Of a DNA stretch of 64,000 nucleotides, positions 12,401 to 27,400 are shown one piece after another (position 1 is the stretch's first letter; each line of letters opens with the position of its first letter). The stretch is taken from NCBI GenBank assembly GCA_020091685.1, contig CM034595.1, forward strand, positions 17,279,189 to 17,343,188, given 5' to 3'. Made by a program: the position numbers and the translations under genes. Source of the DNA: Lutjanus erythropterus (lineage: Eukaryota > Chordata > Actinopteri > Lutjaniformes > Lutjanidae). The notes beneath the pieces were generated by a model. It was not told the DNA's origin, made no database searches, and saw only the letters and a program-made list of their open reading frames with translations.

Positions 12401-15400
12401 GCCAATCAATACCTCTAAAGCTCACTAATTAACACATTATGCCTCACGATAAGCTAACCTTCTATCACACAGACTTGAGAGTGGTATCAGTCTCTTTAGC
12501 TGACACCAAGCATGACTGCAAATCAGCATATTTTCCAAAATATCACAAGAGCTTCTACAATATGGTGAGCAGATGTCCCAGTTTGTCCATGAAGCCGAGT
12601 GTCCTGAGTCCCAAAAAATATCTCTCTAACACCAATGTCTTGGTTTTCAATATTCAGTAACAATTGTCCCTGTTCTAACCACAATTAAAACAATAATTAT
12701 CATACTTTACAAATTTTCAGCCCTTGCTTGTATTGCAGCTGTGGTTCCAAAGAGAAAGTTTGTCTTGTACATAAAGCTCCAGGACGCTCTTCAGATGTCT
12801 GCCTGGACATTGGCTATAAGGTGACCCATAGGTCAGACTGTGTCATGTCTGACTTGAGGAAATGCGTCCTCAAGTGACTTTTCAGTGACTTTTTGATAGG
12901 TTTCACCAGTGCACATACAAACAAAAACAACTTAAAGTGGCTTGTAAGGGGATTTGCTTGACCTGCCACGAAAGCTGTCCATCCATTGTAGGCATGACGA
13001 AGAGCTCAGATAAAACATCTGACTGTACATACAGTGTTGGCACAGACGTCTCTGTCATAGCTGAGTGAGGAGAGGCAGATTTAGAGTGAGTGTGATATAA
13101 ACTCTGTTGGCCAACACTCATCCATTTAGAGCATGTGAAGGTACAGAAATTTTGGAGTCTCAGCTAACTCAATGGGACACATTTAGCCAAAACCATTTGA
13201 ACATCATAACATTCTGTTGATTGCAATTAGGAAAACGTACAGCATTTCACCGTTTTTATCATTCGGTGATTGTACAGGGAGACGACCCCTGGTTCCCTCA
13301 TTGGTGCAGAGATCCCCTCCACGTGGCCTCAGGGGGGTGATGGGAGTTTAATATAAAGCTGACAGGCCTAACAAGGGTGAGGTCACCCCAGCTCTAATAA
13401 CTCAGCGAGGAAATACACTGTCTGTCTCCACCACTCTGAGAGGGGAGACCTGACAGTTCAGTTAACACACTGGTAAATTTAGTGGAGTACTGGCTCTGGG
13501 TTATCTGGTTTCAAGCACACACACATGCACAGACGCATAGTAACACAGCCAGACACGCAGACGCTGTGTCTATGATGCTTGTTTTCTTTGCTTGGATGAG
13601 CGGGCTGTAGGCATGAAAATGCAGTTGTATGCACTTTCTCCCTCGCACACTTTCACTCACATGTTCCTTGACATACAATACATGCTTTACGCACTCTGTG
13701 GTCTTGCACCATTGTACATAAAGGGAAAGTTTTGAATATTTGAAGTGGGGTTGCATGAGGTACTTATCAATAGTCAGTGTATTACTAACAGTAGAGGCTG
13801 ATCTGCACGCCATGAGTTAGGAGAAGCAGAGAGGTGCACCAACATAGAAGCTAAGCAATGAACTGCAGTGGTTGCTACGTCAGCAATAAATTTGAGCATT
13901 TCACACATGTACATACAATACAGTTTTTCACTTGGTAGTGTTTGGATCGGTGCAGCATTTGTAACTGATATATTTTCTGTTGACATGTTTTTTTTCTACA
14001 GCACATGTTCATCTACAAGTAACACATGCTGAACACAATGCATGTTAGAAGTGGTTATAGCCAGGGGACTCCTGCCTTAATAATTCTGTTTTATAAACTG
14101 ATGCAATGCTTTATGTCGTTGTTCCATGAGCACTTAACAAACTCGGGCATAAGGATTTGCTCATTACTCAACAATATGCCATATGGATGTAATGGAGCTC
14201 TTATGTTGTTAAAACTTAATAAGACTCTTCAAGCAGTGATACCCATAAATGTCATTATCAACGAAAAGTGCATCAGTTCTTTTAGCAATGTTCACCACAA
14301 CAGAAGCACAGCAGTAACGGAAAATATTGCTGCTTACTTGAGGAAGCGGCTGAGGTACTGGCGGCTGCAGGCAGACCAGGAGAAGACACCGTTGTGACCG
14401 GCTAATGTAGGAGACATGATGTTGCCCTCTGACTTCTTACAAACATTCCCTTCACCATCATGGACCATTCCAAAACTGGGGAAGGAAAAAAAGGCACCAT
14501 GTGCGTTTGTAGCAAGGGTGAGCAAGCAGGAACCACAACACTGCATTAATATGGGTGTCTACAGCATTGAATTCTCATCATTCTCGCACATGGAAATAAA
14601 AAGAATGCTTTAGAACATTTTTTGTGGTCCGTAAAAATCACATGTCAAACGTGCATTAGAAGAATGCAGCATTTTGCTTTTCTTCTGAATCATTTGTGAT
14701 GGCACCTACTGAACATATAATACAGTTTTCAAAACATTCTTATGCATGTACATGTTTTTCTTAAGGGCATTTTCTGCATGTAATAGAGATGACAGAAAAT
14801 GAGGGGAGGAATCGGGAATGACATGCAACAAAGACCCCTGGCCAGACACAAACTTGTGATGTGGTTTATTGCTGACGCCTTAATTCCACCACCAGGCATG
14901 ATTTTCAGCATGTTTATTGTCATTATGAGAGGAATGGAAACCCTTACTTGTGTCCAGATTCGTGGGCAATGGTGAATGCTAGACCCAGGCCTGTGTCCTC
15001 ATTGATGGTGCAGCTCCGGTACTTACTGCACATCCCACTAATTGGAGCAAAACCTGCAAAATTTTACATCACAGGTCAATTATTTCATCAGTTATAACTC
15101 AGTTTGTTCCAACATGAACTGTAATTGATTGTGTAATTGATTGATTGCAATGGCTACTGTCAATTCATGAAATCGAAGACATTCAGTTTACCAGAATAAT
15201 TTGCAAAGTGACAGAGGCAGAACATGTTAAGTGTACTGTACACACTTTAATGGAGAAGTACACACACACACAAACAATACATATACACCTCCCTCTTCTT
15301 CTTTGTTCTTTTACTGGACATATGTTCATACAAATATTTGTGTTCATACCTTGAGGTATTCATAAGTGTGTATATGTAAGCCTATGTATGTATATGGATG

Positions 15401-18400
15401 AACATGGATAGCTTTTTTCATTTTTATCTGTATCACCGGTTGTATAAAATAATCGCAGTTACATGTAAATACTTCTGTATAGATTTATGAATTTATTGCA
15501 TGAAAAGTACACATAAATTGGGCCTTTTCACTTCATAATACATTATCAGTTCAAAAGTGAGGGGATTCTCTTTGATGGGAGGCAGAAATCTCTCAGTCTG
15601 AGCTGGTTGCAGACTGCATGCATAAGAAATATCAGACCCATCATAAGTGGGTTAAACCCCCTCCATATGTTAAAATGAGGGATACTGTGGGAACATTCCT
15701 CGATCCCCCTGCCACCTTTCAATTCAAGTTAAAACATTCTTCCACTGTCTTCACTTCTTACTCATATCTCTCAGTCTCTATTAAACTCCCATCTTTTACT
15801 GTTCAGGTCCCTTTATGCCTCTCTCCTCACACACACACACATGCACACACACGCACAGGGACATGGAGACACTGGCTCTGAATCAAAAAGGATAATACCC
15901 ATGGGGCCTCCCTTAATGTTTTTAACTCAGTGTCTCATGGAGAATTTAGCCTTGTGTTTTGTTATTTCACAGCTCTAAGTCATTTGCCATAGAGTACAAA
16001 ACCCCTAAAGTAATGTTCTCATATACATAACAAATGATATTACACACAAGCCGGCAGATTGACTGTGAGAACAGGCATTTAGCTCCTTTTTCGTGTCAGC
16101 AAGGAGGTAGATCATTGGTGTTATATACTGGTTTTGAAATATGGAGGAAAACATTGGGGGATAGGGCTGTAACAGTAATCCAAATAAACTGTGTTATACA
16201 CCGACTGGTAGCACTCATGGTCATTTTGTCTTGTACCTTTGGGAATTATTCAGACCTAACTCTTCTTTGAGCGCACACATGCACGCACACAAAGAGAGAC
16301 ACACAGACCTTTGAACTGGGCTTTCTTAGCAACGATTAGGTCTAATGCTAGGCTCAACACTTTGAAGTCAAAACTTAAGTCTGGGGTTTGGAGGCGGTGT
16401 GTGTTTGTTCGTACATGTGTGTGTCTGAGTGTGCGTCATGGGACACACAATTGAAGTTTTTTCTCACAGTGCGGAAGACAACAATGTGCTGGCATGGTCA
16501 TTATGACAAACAAGCTGTTGTTAGTTTGTTAGATGGTGTGCACTCATAATGATTGAGTGTGTGCGTGTTTTAAGTAGCTGAGCTTGGTCTGTACTTTTTG
16601 AATGTTCTGTGATTTAAGTGAAAACATGGTTTGCGTGTTTCATTTTCTGGTGCTGTGTTCTTTTCTACAGATCAACAAATCCCCAAAAGTTGGAGCGCTG
16701 CCTAAAATGTAAATAAAGGATGCGATTATCTGCAAATACTTTGTGACTTCTGTTTAATTTAATACAATATAAAGACCCTTATATTACCTTACAAAAATAT
16801 TTAATGTTCAGATTGAGAGACTTAATTTTTTTTTGTGAATGTACACTCATTCTGAATTTGGGGCCTGCAACTTGTTTCAAAAAAGTTTTGATGGGGTCAA
16901 CAAAACATGGAAAGTTGTGCAATGCTCAAAAAGCACCTGTTTGGAGCATTACACAGGTAAACAGGTTAACTGGTAACAGGTGACAGAATCATGATTATTA
17001 TTAAAGGCCATCCTTGAAAGCCTCAGTTATTCACAAGCAAGAATGGGGTGAGGTTCATCACTTTGTGAAAAACTGCATGGGCAAGTAGTCCAACAGTTTT
17101 CTCAACACAAAACTTCAAAGAATTTTAGGGTCAATCACCATCTACAGTCTAAAACTGTTGCAAGTTTCAGAGAATCTGGAGAAATCATGGGTAACTGTAC
17201 CATCAGTGAAGACCTCATTTATGCTGTAAGGTACAAACAGGTTTTGGAGTAACAGGCTGATGATGACGTCGTCATATAGATGCCAACCCCTGCTTATTTC
17301 AGCAAGACTCAGCATGTGTTACAACAGCGTGGCTTCATAGTAAAAGAGTTCAGGTACTTGATTTACCTGCCTTTAGTCCAGACCTGTCTCCTATTAAAAT
17401 GTGTGGTGCATTATCAAGCCCAACATACGACTGTTGAGCACCTCACGTCATGTATCAAGCGAGAATAATAAAGCATTTCTCTTTCAAAACAATTAGTGTC
17501 CTCAGTTTCAAAAAGCTTACTGAGTTTCGTTTAAAAAAAGTAATAAGTCACAATGGTAAACATGCCTCTGTGTAACTTTTTTGGAACATGTTTAAGGCAT
17601 CAAATTCAGAATGAGTGTGTATTAAGAAAAACAATTAAGTTAATCAGTTTGAACATTACATGACATCCCAACTGTTTTGTAATTGGGGTTTATATATTTT
17701 ATACACAGCTATGAATATGTCTCAGATTGTCCCCTCTGATGATGTTTTTTGTAGTAATTATATTGCAGATTGTTCTTTTTACCTTTCTTTTTATTTGACC
17801 TCTTTTTAAACTTCATATGTTTCATTATTCATATTTCTAATTATATTATTATATACAGTGTGACACTGTGGGGCTTTAAAGATCTGAAAGGTGCCGATTT
17901 TTTCAACATCAGGTTTGGCTGATGTGACAAGGACACCTTTCCAGAGAAAGACAGCCATCAAGACAGAATTACATATTTTTGTCAAGAGCAAGAAAAAATA
18001 AATAAAAACACAGAATGGGAACTTCATTTTTCATTTTGTTACTTGTCCATTCATTACACTTTCAGGCATCTTGTAACCACAGAATCTATATATCTTAATG
18101 CTGAAGACGTACCGAGAGTGTCACAGGGTTCGTTCTTCCAGGAGCAGATGTCGAGTCCTGTGAGGAGGATGGCGTGGTCATGGTGTCGTCCCTCTCTGCC
18201 TCCCAGCGTAGACTGCCAGTGGCAGAAGCTGTTCAGTGTGTGGTCTGCATGGTGGTTGATCACCAAGCCATCCTGTGAGATAAAGCAGATAAAAGGAGGC
18301 TGAAAAGAGATAGCACTGTCTTTATTGAAGAAAGCTGTGATCACAAAGTGTTGTTGATTTAAAAGAGAAAAAAGTCAGTCAAATTAAATGACATAACATT

Positions 18401-21400
18401 CCCCATTCCCTCTACTCAGACAAATATCAATAAAATTACCTTAAGCTTTACAGAATGAGAAAAGAAATCATTGCTAAGTCTGTACCATTAATTCAAAATA
18501 CATCAAGCTCTTTGGACATGTACAGTTGTGGTCAAACGTTCACTCGTGAGGACCATGTATATCATGGCAGTTTATCATGTGTGTCAATCATGCATTTTGG
18601 TTCTTTCATAAATTTATTACAGGTCTTCTGGAAATATGACAAAATCTGCTGAGTCAACAATATAGATACAGCAAGGCTAATATTTGCTATTTGGTGCTTT
18701 TGGTAGCCATCCAAAAGCTTCTGGTTGTATTTTTGACAACTCCTCTTGGCAGAATTGGTGCAGTTCAACTACATTCGTTGGCTTTCTGACACAGACTTCT
18801 TTCTTCAGCACATAAAACCTTAATTCTAGCCAGATTAAGCCATTTCTTTACCACTTTTTGATGTGTGTTTGGGGTCACTGTCTTGTTGGAACACCTGATT
18901 TTGTCATATTTCCAGAAGACGTGTAATAAATTTATGAAGGAACCAAAAGAGTTATAGGAATCACTGGAAATTCAAAACTGCCATGATAGGCCACATTAAG
19001 ACGTGAGAGGGGGACACTGATAAAATAAGTGTTGCTGCTTGGGAGACGAACGTCTGGGACATTTTTGCCATTTTTGGCATTCCTCCCACTGATAATTGCC
19101 TCTTAAGGAAGATTGAAATCTATTAACATCACAGGTGGATGGAAACCAGAATCCGCTCTCCTCGGCCTTTCTGACTCTCTGACAGTACCCCACCTGTTTC
19201 TCTCTGCTTCTGTCCCTCTCTTTGTTTTCTGTTGTACTCAAGCTGTCCTTCCAGCTCCCGCACTCTGCGAGAATTTCCCTCCTAAATCTGGCAAAGATCC
19301 AAGGAAATGAATACCCTATAATTAACCACTGAAAAAGTCCTTAGTAGTTAGGGCGACCCCGGGAAAATCTCTGAGATCTCTGGACCTTCAGGCATAAAAA
19401 CAAATAAACAAACAATTAATCTGTATTTTTCTACCATAAATCACAGTTTGAGCTGGATTTTTGGACAGACAGTGGTTACAAGCTTTCAGATGCTCACCTG
19501 CTCTTCATCCAGAAGCACAAGGCCCACTATCACTATGTTGATGTTCCCCCCTATTGTACCATCTTTGAAGAGACTGGAGACCTAGAAGGCACACAAACAA
19601 ATTTCCATTACATATTAATGCTTACTATGCTGTTTACAAAATCCTTTAATTTGTCTACCATTGCCTTATTAAGGTTCTGTCTGAAGAGATATTGGTTGCT
19701 TTAATTGTTCCTCCTCAAGTGGGTCTCTTGACTTTTAGTGCAAAATTCTACTTCTTTTCTTTCTGTTTCCCTGCACAACTATGCATTTTCAGAGAGCTCG
19801 GACAGCTTGATCAAGTAACATTTGAAGTGTTTTTCTGTCTGCAGAATCGCAGCATCAGTCACAACATTTCAATTCAGAATAAAGTACTTCTTAAAATATC
19901 TAGACTGACACAACTTTAGTCTCAGCTAAAGAAACATGTTGCTGACTGTGTCAAAACAATATTTCATCTAATGACTGTTTCCCACCAAATGTTTCCCTTC
20001 TTTTGATCTGGCCTGGAATCTAATCTACAAATGTGAATCAGTCTTGGCTCTCTCAGTTCATTTTTGATTTCCAGAACAAAATGCAAGCAGGAAAGCAGGA
20101 AAAATGCTTCAAGCACGAAAAATGTCCTTCTGAAAATATTGAAGAACAGAATCGTGGTTCATATTTGATCAGCACTGTCTTGTTTGGCAGTTTGATTTGA
20201 GATTCATGAGCCTGTTGTGCTCGAAAAATGTGACAATACCGATGTGACTTTCGGGAGACTGACCGGTGAGCTGATCAATGGCATAGACGTGTCTGCAATT
20301 AACCATTGCATCAATCCTGATCAATATTAAATACATTGTGATTGTGAATCGCCCAGCAGGAGCCAGGATGGGTGGAAATCACTCTGAACAAGAGGGTGTA
20401 GGTTCAGATGACTCTGCCAGAGCAAATGAAAGATGAGCTCGGAGATTTGTCTGGTTCTCAGGCTACTCTCAGTCCTTAACATTAAGAATAATTTCCATTT
20501 CTCTGTGTCTGCTGGATGTCATAAATATGAATGTGAAATCATGAGCCGATTATAGATATTTTAATCTATGGATCAAGCTTACCGACACTACATTAAGTCT
20601 TGATATTAATCCTATTTTATTTTTAATCTACATATTCTTGTACATACAATAGAGAGGTCTCTGTCAAACGTATGAGACAACACTCTTTGACATTCCTGTG
20701 GAAACAAAACACAAACCTCTTTTTGATGGTATCAGTGAGGCATGACAGCCACAACTGCTGTTTTCAATTCAGCGTCTTGTACTCACAGGGATATCTGACC
20801 ATCAATCATAATAGTTTGGACTTTGAAAGCAGACTCCTGATCTCTTGCTCTTGTTCACTTTCTCTCGGGCCCGATGAATACCTCAGGTGCCACTCACTAA
20901 GCCTTTTTCCCCCCTTCAGGAACACTCTCATTCGTTCCTGATGTTCCTGATGTTCCTGATGTTTGGTCTTCCGCTGCTCTGACTCATGAGAAGACACATG
21001 GCCGTGGTTTGTTACTGATTTCAAGCTAAATTTTGAGGTCAAAGAGACAATCAAAAACACTTACTTAAACTAAAATATCTTGGAACACTGGTGTTTCACA
21101 GAGTTTCATATTTGCACAATTCGGCAGATACAGTGAATCACTGTGTTTTCACAGCGTCATAAAACAAACAATCACCAGTTTCCATAGAGCTTCAGTGTTT
21201 TGCGGTACATAAAGTGTGTTTTTTTTAATTAGCAGCCTAATGACAAAATGTTTTTGAAGTCTTTCCACTCTGCATAACATAAATCTATGCAAATGTTGGA
21301 ATGGCATATCACATTTAATTTTCAACAAATATTCAACAATCCTTTAAACACCCACAAGAGCTGACAGGTGGGGTAGGGGGTTGGGTGTTGTCTATGTAAC

Positions 21401-24400
21401 TACATCCTGTATTTAGGTGACTCCTCTGAGGCGGGCTGTGACTGCCTCAGCTTGGTTTCTACTAAAGGAGACTATGTTTTCAAAATAGACAGATTATCTT
21501 TGGATTTGTCAGTCAGTCATTAAGTAGCAAAACGAGCATGACGGAATTTGCTCGCAGATCAGCTGAGAGGGACGCGGGAGGACACGGTGATCTCACCCAG
21601 ATATCAGTTTCATGTTTTCAGATGGGCTCTGTCTGATAAGTGAGAATAAAAGACAGTGGTGTCAAGTCACTAAAAGCTCAGCAATGGCTAACCTCAAATG
21701 AATTTATCTGTGGCTTCCAAATCAATTTCTGCAGATGTTTGCCCTTTACATGGTGTACAATGACAAAACATAGACTACAAGAGCAAATTTAAAGTGGGTA
21801 ATGTAAGGTCTGGCAAAAGGACCACTAGCTAACATCAGGCTTTGCTGTATTGTTAAATGTTAAGATTTTTTTTACATGTTGATGCATTGCAAGACTCACC
21901 TTTTTTACACAAAGCTGAAAGACATGGTGTAGCTAGTAGAAATCACATCCTCAGCTGATGAAAAGACACTGACAAATCAGAATTTTTGATCTGATGGTGG
22001 TATAAGATGAAAAGCTGAGGAATCACCAAAGTGAAAGCAGTTTTTTCCTTTTTTCAGATCTCTACGTAGACATAAAAGACTGCACCCGATTGCATGACAA
22101 TCCATCCAATAGTTGTTGAGACATTTCACAAGAGGCATCAAACGTGAACCTTTACATGAAAAGTCAGGGAATCACAAAAATCCCTTGGATGCATAATCTG
22201 GGAACAATGAACGTCAACATTTGGTGCCAATTCACAGGGTAGATGAAAACTTTGACCTCTTGGTGGCGAGAAAAAAATCAGTAGGATTCATTCTCTGGGA
22301 GCCAATTTAATAGTTTAATCCACAAATGAGAATTAGTCTGGGATCTCTCAGTTCATTTTTGATTTCAAGGGTGCAGACCAAAATGCAGCTGGATGCAATT
22401 GGATAGACCTATAACCAGTCAGAGCAACAAAAGGTATGATGTAAAGCGTTGAATGACACATGGACATTTGGGCGGTGCTTGGTCTGTTTTCAAGAAGGAA
22501 AAAATGGCAGCCTGGTGACAAACTTTCTCAAATTACAGCTAAATAGTAAAATGTAGTATTTGATCAGTGCTGCTATCTTTGACAGTTTTATCTGAGTTTC
22601 GTGAGCTCTGGTGTGTTGCAAAAGTGATGTCACTGGCATGTGACTTTTCAGATCTGGACTGGGGAGGCCCCTTAGTCAGACATCATGTCAAACCTGCCCC
22701 ATATCAAATAAACAGTTGTGATTGGATCTCGGATAGGTGGAAATCTGTCTGAACAAGAGGGTGGCCAGACGCATCTGCCAGAGCAAATGAAACATGAGCT
22801 TGTGGATTCGCCTGGTTCCTGGGCTACCAATTTCATGGCAATCCATCAAATACTGTAGCTCTTGAGATATGACAGCGTGCACCAAAGAGGTCGACCAAAT
22901 GAGCCAGGCTCTAAGCAAGGCCAATGAGCCATTTTACACAAACAATAAAACATCACACCTCCAACAAAGTCTATAAACTTCTATTTTTGTTTTCATTATA
23001 GTTCCTATGATGTCAAACATTGTACTTCATCAGTGTCCCCTTACCATATTAAGCACAGTAAGAACATATGTAGTAATGTTCTCATGGCCATGGTTGTCCA
23101 TCATCTTTCTGTCCACCACCACCAGCATCTCCACGTTGAGCTTCTGACTTCCCTGGCTCTTCATGAGCACAGCTCTTTTGTTCCTGGGGATGAACTTGTA
23201 TTCATCTGGAAGGATGAAGACATTCTCTTCTGGAGGTTTGGGCATGTCTGAATAAAACAAAAATAAAAATAAAACTGAATGCAGTTGGGGAAAAAAAACT
23301 GCAACTATGGACCAAACTGAATGAAAGTCTATGAAGCACTGTGGCTGCAGAGTCAACACGATTAGGAACACGCTGTGGTACATTATAGTGGGTTGTAAGT
23401 AATTGATGGAAGAAAAAACAATAGTGCATATAATGGAAATTTAATAGCAGTTATGACGTCTATTACAAATACACAACCTTTCCTTCCCACAGCTGATTAT
23501 ACGTTGCACAATATTTGAAATTAACCTATACCCACCAGCCTTTGCCTGTGACTGTTAACCAGCGATTCTGGCAAGTAGCTGACAACCATTCTGGATGATT
23601 AACTATACCCTTACTTTCATGACCTGATGTCATGGATAAACTGCAAACTGAGCTTTTTCTTTTCTGATGTTGACTCTGGCAGTCTCACTGTTATGCTACC
23701 ATTAAGTCAAGTGTGAAACCACAGTATGTGGTTGTACATGAGCAGCAGCTACAGCAAGCTGAATTTTCTTTAAATGCAACAGTTAATATGAAAGCTTCAC
23801 ATGCTAAAAGAAAATCAATTTAACTGTTAATGGAGTCATCAAAGAAAATTCTGGATAATGTCATATTCTGTAGACCAGTGGCAGGCTGACTGAAGACAGG
23901 GACAAAAAAAGGGGCACCAACAAGCTAAAAATCACAATATATCAACGGTGACACAGTTCCAATCCTTAGTTTAGGTTGAAATTATTTAATTATGTGACAT
24001 ACAGCAATTTTCTAGCATGTAGAGCAGCCAATGCAGCACTGCATTGCGCTTTCTCCACTGGGAGATCACCTTAAGGAGGGCACTCTGTTTTCCCCACTAG
24101 AAGGGCACCCCAGTGGACACTTAACCACATTTTACCTACTTATAGGGCACCCTATAGGTCACTAATCATATTTTCTCCACATGAAGGTCACTGTATAGAG
24201 CACTTCCCCATGTTTTCTCCACTCTAAGGGCACCCTAGATAGCACTTTATCATGTTTTATCTGCCTTACTGGCATCCATGACGGCACATTTGCAGGTTTT
24301 TTTCAAGTCCACTTGTATTGTAGGCGTAACACAATGTTAAATAATAATGGACCAAGACCATTTCATGATTTATTTGAAGAAAAAAGGAATTCATGTTTAT

Positions 24401-27400
24401 GAAACTTCTCTGTTTTAACCCACTTGGTGAACTTTGTTAATAAAGGTCATTTTTAATGGTGCCCAAAACTGTGTCATAGATAAGATAAAGGTTTTTCCCT
24501 AAATGGAAGGTGTGTTATAAAAATGATAACGTAAATTGAATTCACAGTACAAACTTATTGTGAAAACTTATCAGTGATTTGTTAAGCAAACATGTCACTC
24601 AGACAAATACAGACTGAAGCTTAACATCTAATGCCCAGCTCTGCCCTCTCCCACTCCTTTTGAAGCTGGATCACCTTTGGTAAAAATGTGTCAAATCCAT
24701 ACTCACTTCTGCACTATGACATGAGATCAAAAGTGCACACAAGCCAAAGCAAAGCGCAACTTAAATCTATTGTGTCTTGTGACATTATCAGCTTAAATCT
24801 TCACTTCTAACTTATCAAAGTGTTCACACATCACTGCATAGCTGCGATAAACCATAAAGGCTAGAAAGTTTGCTTATGTAGGCAGACAGCAGGTGAGTGA
24901 CCAAAGTGCCTTTTTGACTAAAACATGGCACAGGTGTTCAGTGATGTCATCTTATGGGAATGTAAACATGAGTGTGTTTTCACATGGGGCAGACAGCTGG
25001 GGTTCTGCAGGGTAATGGTGGTGGTACCAGTCCAATCCCCACCTGCTCTCTTTCAAATGACCCCTGTGACACCGGCCATGTTAACTGATCTCGTGGTAAT
25101 TTCTTGAGAGCAAACATTTGTCACAGCGTTAAGTGGATATAAAACATTTCCCCGAACCTTTCACAGGTCAGGTCACTAGTGTCGCCAAAAATAGCAGCAT
25201 TAATTGAGATAATATTCCCCGGAGGAAACATCTGTCATGACATAAAATACAAATCAAAACCTTCTCTGAAAGCTGGGGATAATTTTCCAAGGAAATTTAC
25301 CAAACATGTCAATTTGACATTCTGTTCAAAAGTTACAACATCTTCTCTGGATTTATGACCCACCATCCTGTTAAGTCAGTAAAAACACACATCTTGTTTT
25401 CTGTCTTTAACACAGCAGGGATTAATGATGTGTTAATGACAGTAAGTGTTAGCACAGAATGTGTCATGTTTAATGTAGTGTTACCAAATGATGTATTATG
25501 TGTTGTTCCTACTACATGATGACTGTAAGTATTCCGCATCCCTTAGTATTAGTATTGGCAGTCATTGCAATAACGTTAATATGGGAACATATTAAAAGGA
25601 TAGTCCTGATTATTTGAGGTGGGGATGTATAAGGTGCTTATTGATGCTACTACTACAGTTCTGCAAAGTAAAATTTCTGATTTTGCCTACGGAGATTTGT
25701 TGGTTGGAGAGAGTGATATCTGGCTTATATAACGGGGGTTTCCTGTCAGAAAAGACTGTCTGCAAAGAAAAGCAGTGAAAATCTGCTAAATATAGAACAC
25801 ACCTAAACTGATGTTTATTTTTAACCTTTTTTTTAAATGACTAAAACACTCTGTCTCTGCTTCTTATAACCGGGGGCCACCTAATGAAGGCAATACACTG
25901 ATGAATACCTCAAACATCCCACATCCCACATGAAATAATCTAAACCATCATTTTAATGGTGGTTTCTCGGTGTTCCCCTGCTAACAGAGTGATTGGAAAA
26001 GTCAACAGATAGAGCTAATATTTTCCTTTCTCCATGACACTGTAAGTGGTGTGGTGATTCCTCAAAATGTGGCTTAACTTCTATGAGATCACACCATTAA
26101 TTTAGTTATATCTGGAAACTGAGTATTATGACAGTGCTGAAAATGTACAATGTGAACTGTATGTCTAGCTGGGAACATTCTTATTCAAGTGTCAAATGTT
26201 AACCATTTTCATTTGAGGTATTGGAAGGAGCAAAATGACTACATGACAATTACATGACATGAATATGTCATGTAATCTAATTTAATGAGTAAAAAAGATC
26301 CAAAGGCAAATATCTATATATATCTAAGGACATACTGTAGGTGAGTAAAATGAACCTCATAAAAAAAATCCTGTTGAGGGTTCATGAAATGCTTTTCTCT
26401 TTTTACTTCCCTCCATGTCCTAGGTGCCTACTTTTATTTGCAGAATTTATACAGAAAAAACTGTGTTACTTACACTTACCCTGTTTACTTCATATATGCA
26501 TGGGAAACAGTTGCAGTAATGTTAAATGCATCTCAACCTGAAGAGGTGGTACAGTATATGAAAGTTCAGTTTGTTATAATGCTACATGTGAATCATAATG
26601 AGAAATTGCCCTTACATACATTTCTTCCGTCTCCCGCAGAAGTGTTGCCTCTGCCTCTCCCCTTGTCTGTAGTCACTGTCATGTCGATGGCTGTGGCGGT
26701 GATGGCCACTGCCATGATGCTCCGTCTGGTTGCTGGGACTGTTGTTGTTATCATTGCCATGGTGATCTTGATGGTCCCTGTGTTGATCCCCTTTAACGGT
26801 GCTGTCAGTGGGGTCGGTCTGTGAGTTTGTGGATCTCCTGGTGACAAAGTGTTGGTGTGATTTATGATGAACTGAATCAGCGGATCTCTTCTGAAGCACT
26901 CGAGGCTCGTGACCTCCCCGCTCTGTCCTGGAGTGCCTCATGCTCTTATAGAGGATGTGTGGCTGGTGACTGGAGGGCGCTGTGAAGTTCTCTGTCTCAG
27001 CAAGGTGGCGGGACACGGGCCTCAGGAAGTAGTCTGCATCTTGTGTTCTGATCAAACCTGACTAGAGGCAAAACAGAAAGTCCAATTACCTTTACAGCAG
27101 TATCCCTACAACAGACAACTGGTAGGACTGGATGACATAACTGAAAAAATTCTCACGATAAAATGTTTCATTTCAGTCTATAATATAGACAAACTCAATC
27201 ACAGAAGGGGCCAAAATATAAAACACAGTCTAAGTCGCGGGCCAAACAGGATTAACATTTATTGAACAATCTAAAACTGACTGTTTTATTCAGAAATATG
27301 AATTTGAACAGCCAGACTGCACCAACTTTTTCCTCAATAAAATAAATAAGACTTAAAAATTATTTTCTTCAACAATAGGAAAACGAGAATATTTCAGCTC

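Larger units (their letters stand above)
10127..14337 (-). other. adamts16 intron 9
   Basis: Holds a purine-rich stretch next to exon 10, a probable non-autonomous transposon (10346-11111), a teleost repeat copy (12225-12420) and a family A copy (13735-13880). No coding exon seen between. Confidence 0.8.
19582..23044 (-). other. adamts16 intron 5
   Basis: Holds two diverged copies of one roughly 480-bp repeat (20020-20475, 22315-22815) and pieces of a second repeat family (22035-22290, 22815-22900). The stretch 20480-22030 shows nothing recognisable apart from a small tandem TTCCTGATG repeat at ~20934-20961. Confidence 0.75.
23248..26619 (-). other. adamts16 intron 4
   Basis: Contains a degenerate tandem repeat (24047-24275) and a family A repeat copy (25590-25990). 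The rest is unique AT-rich DNA without recognisable exons. Confidence 0.8.
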
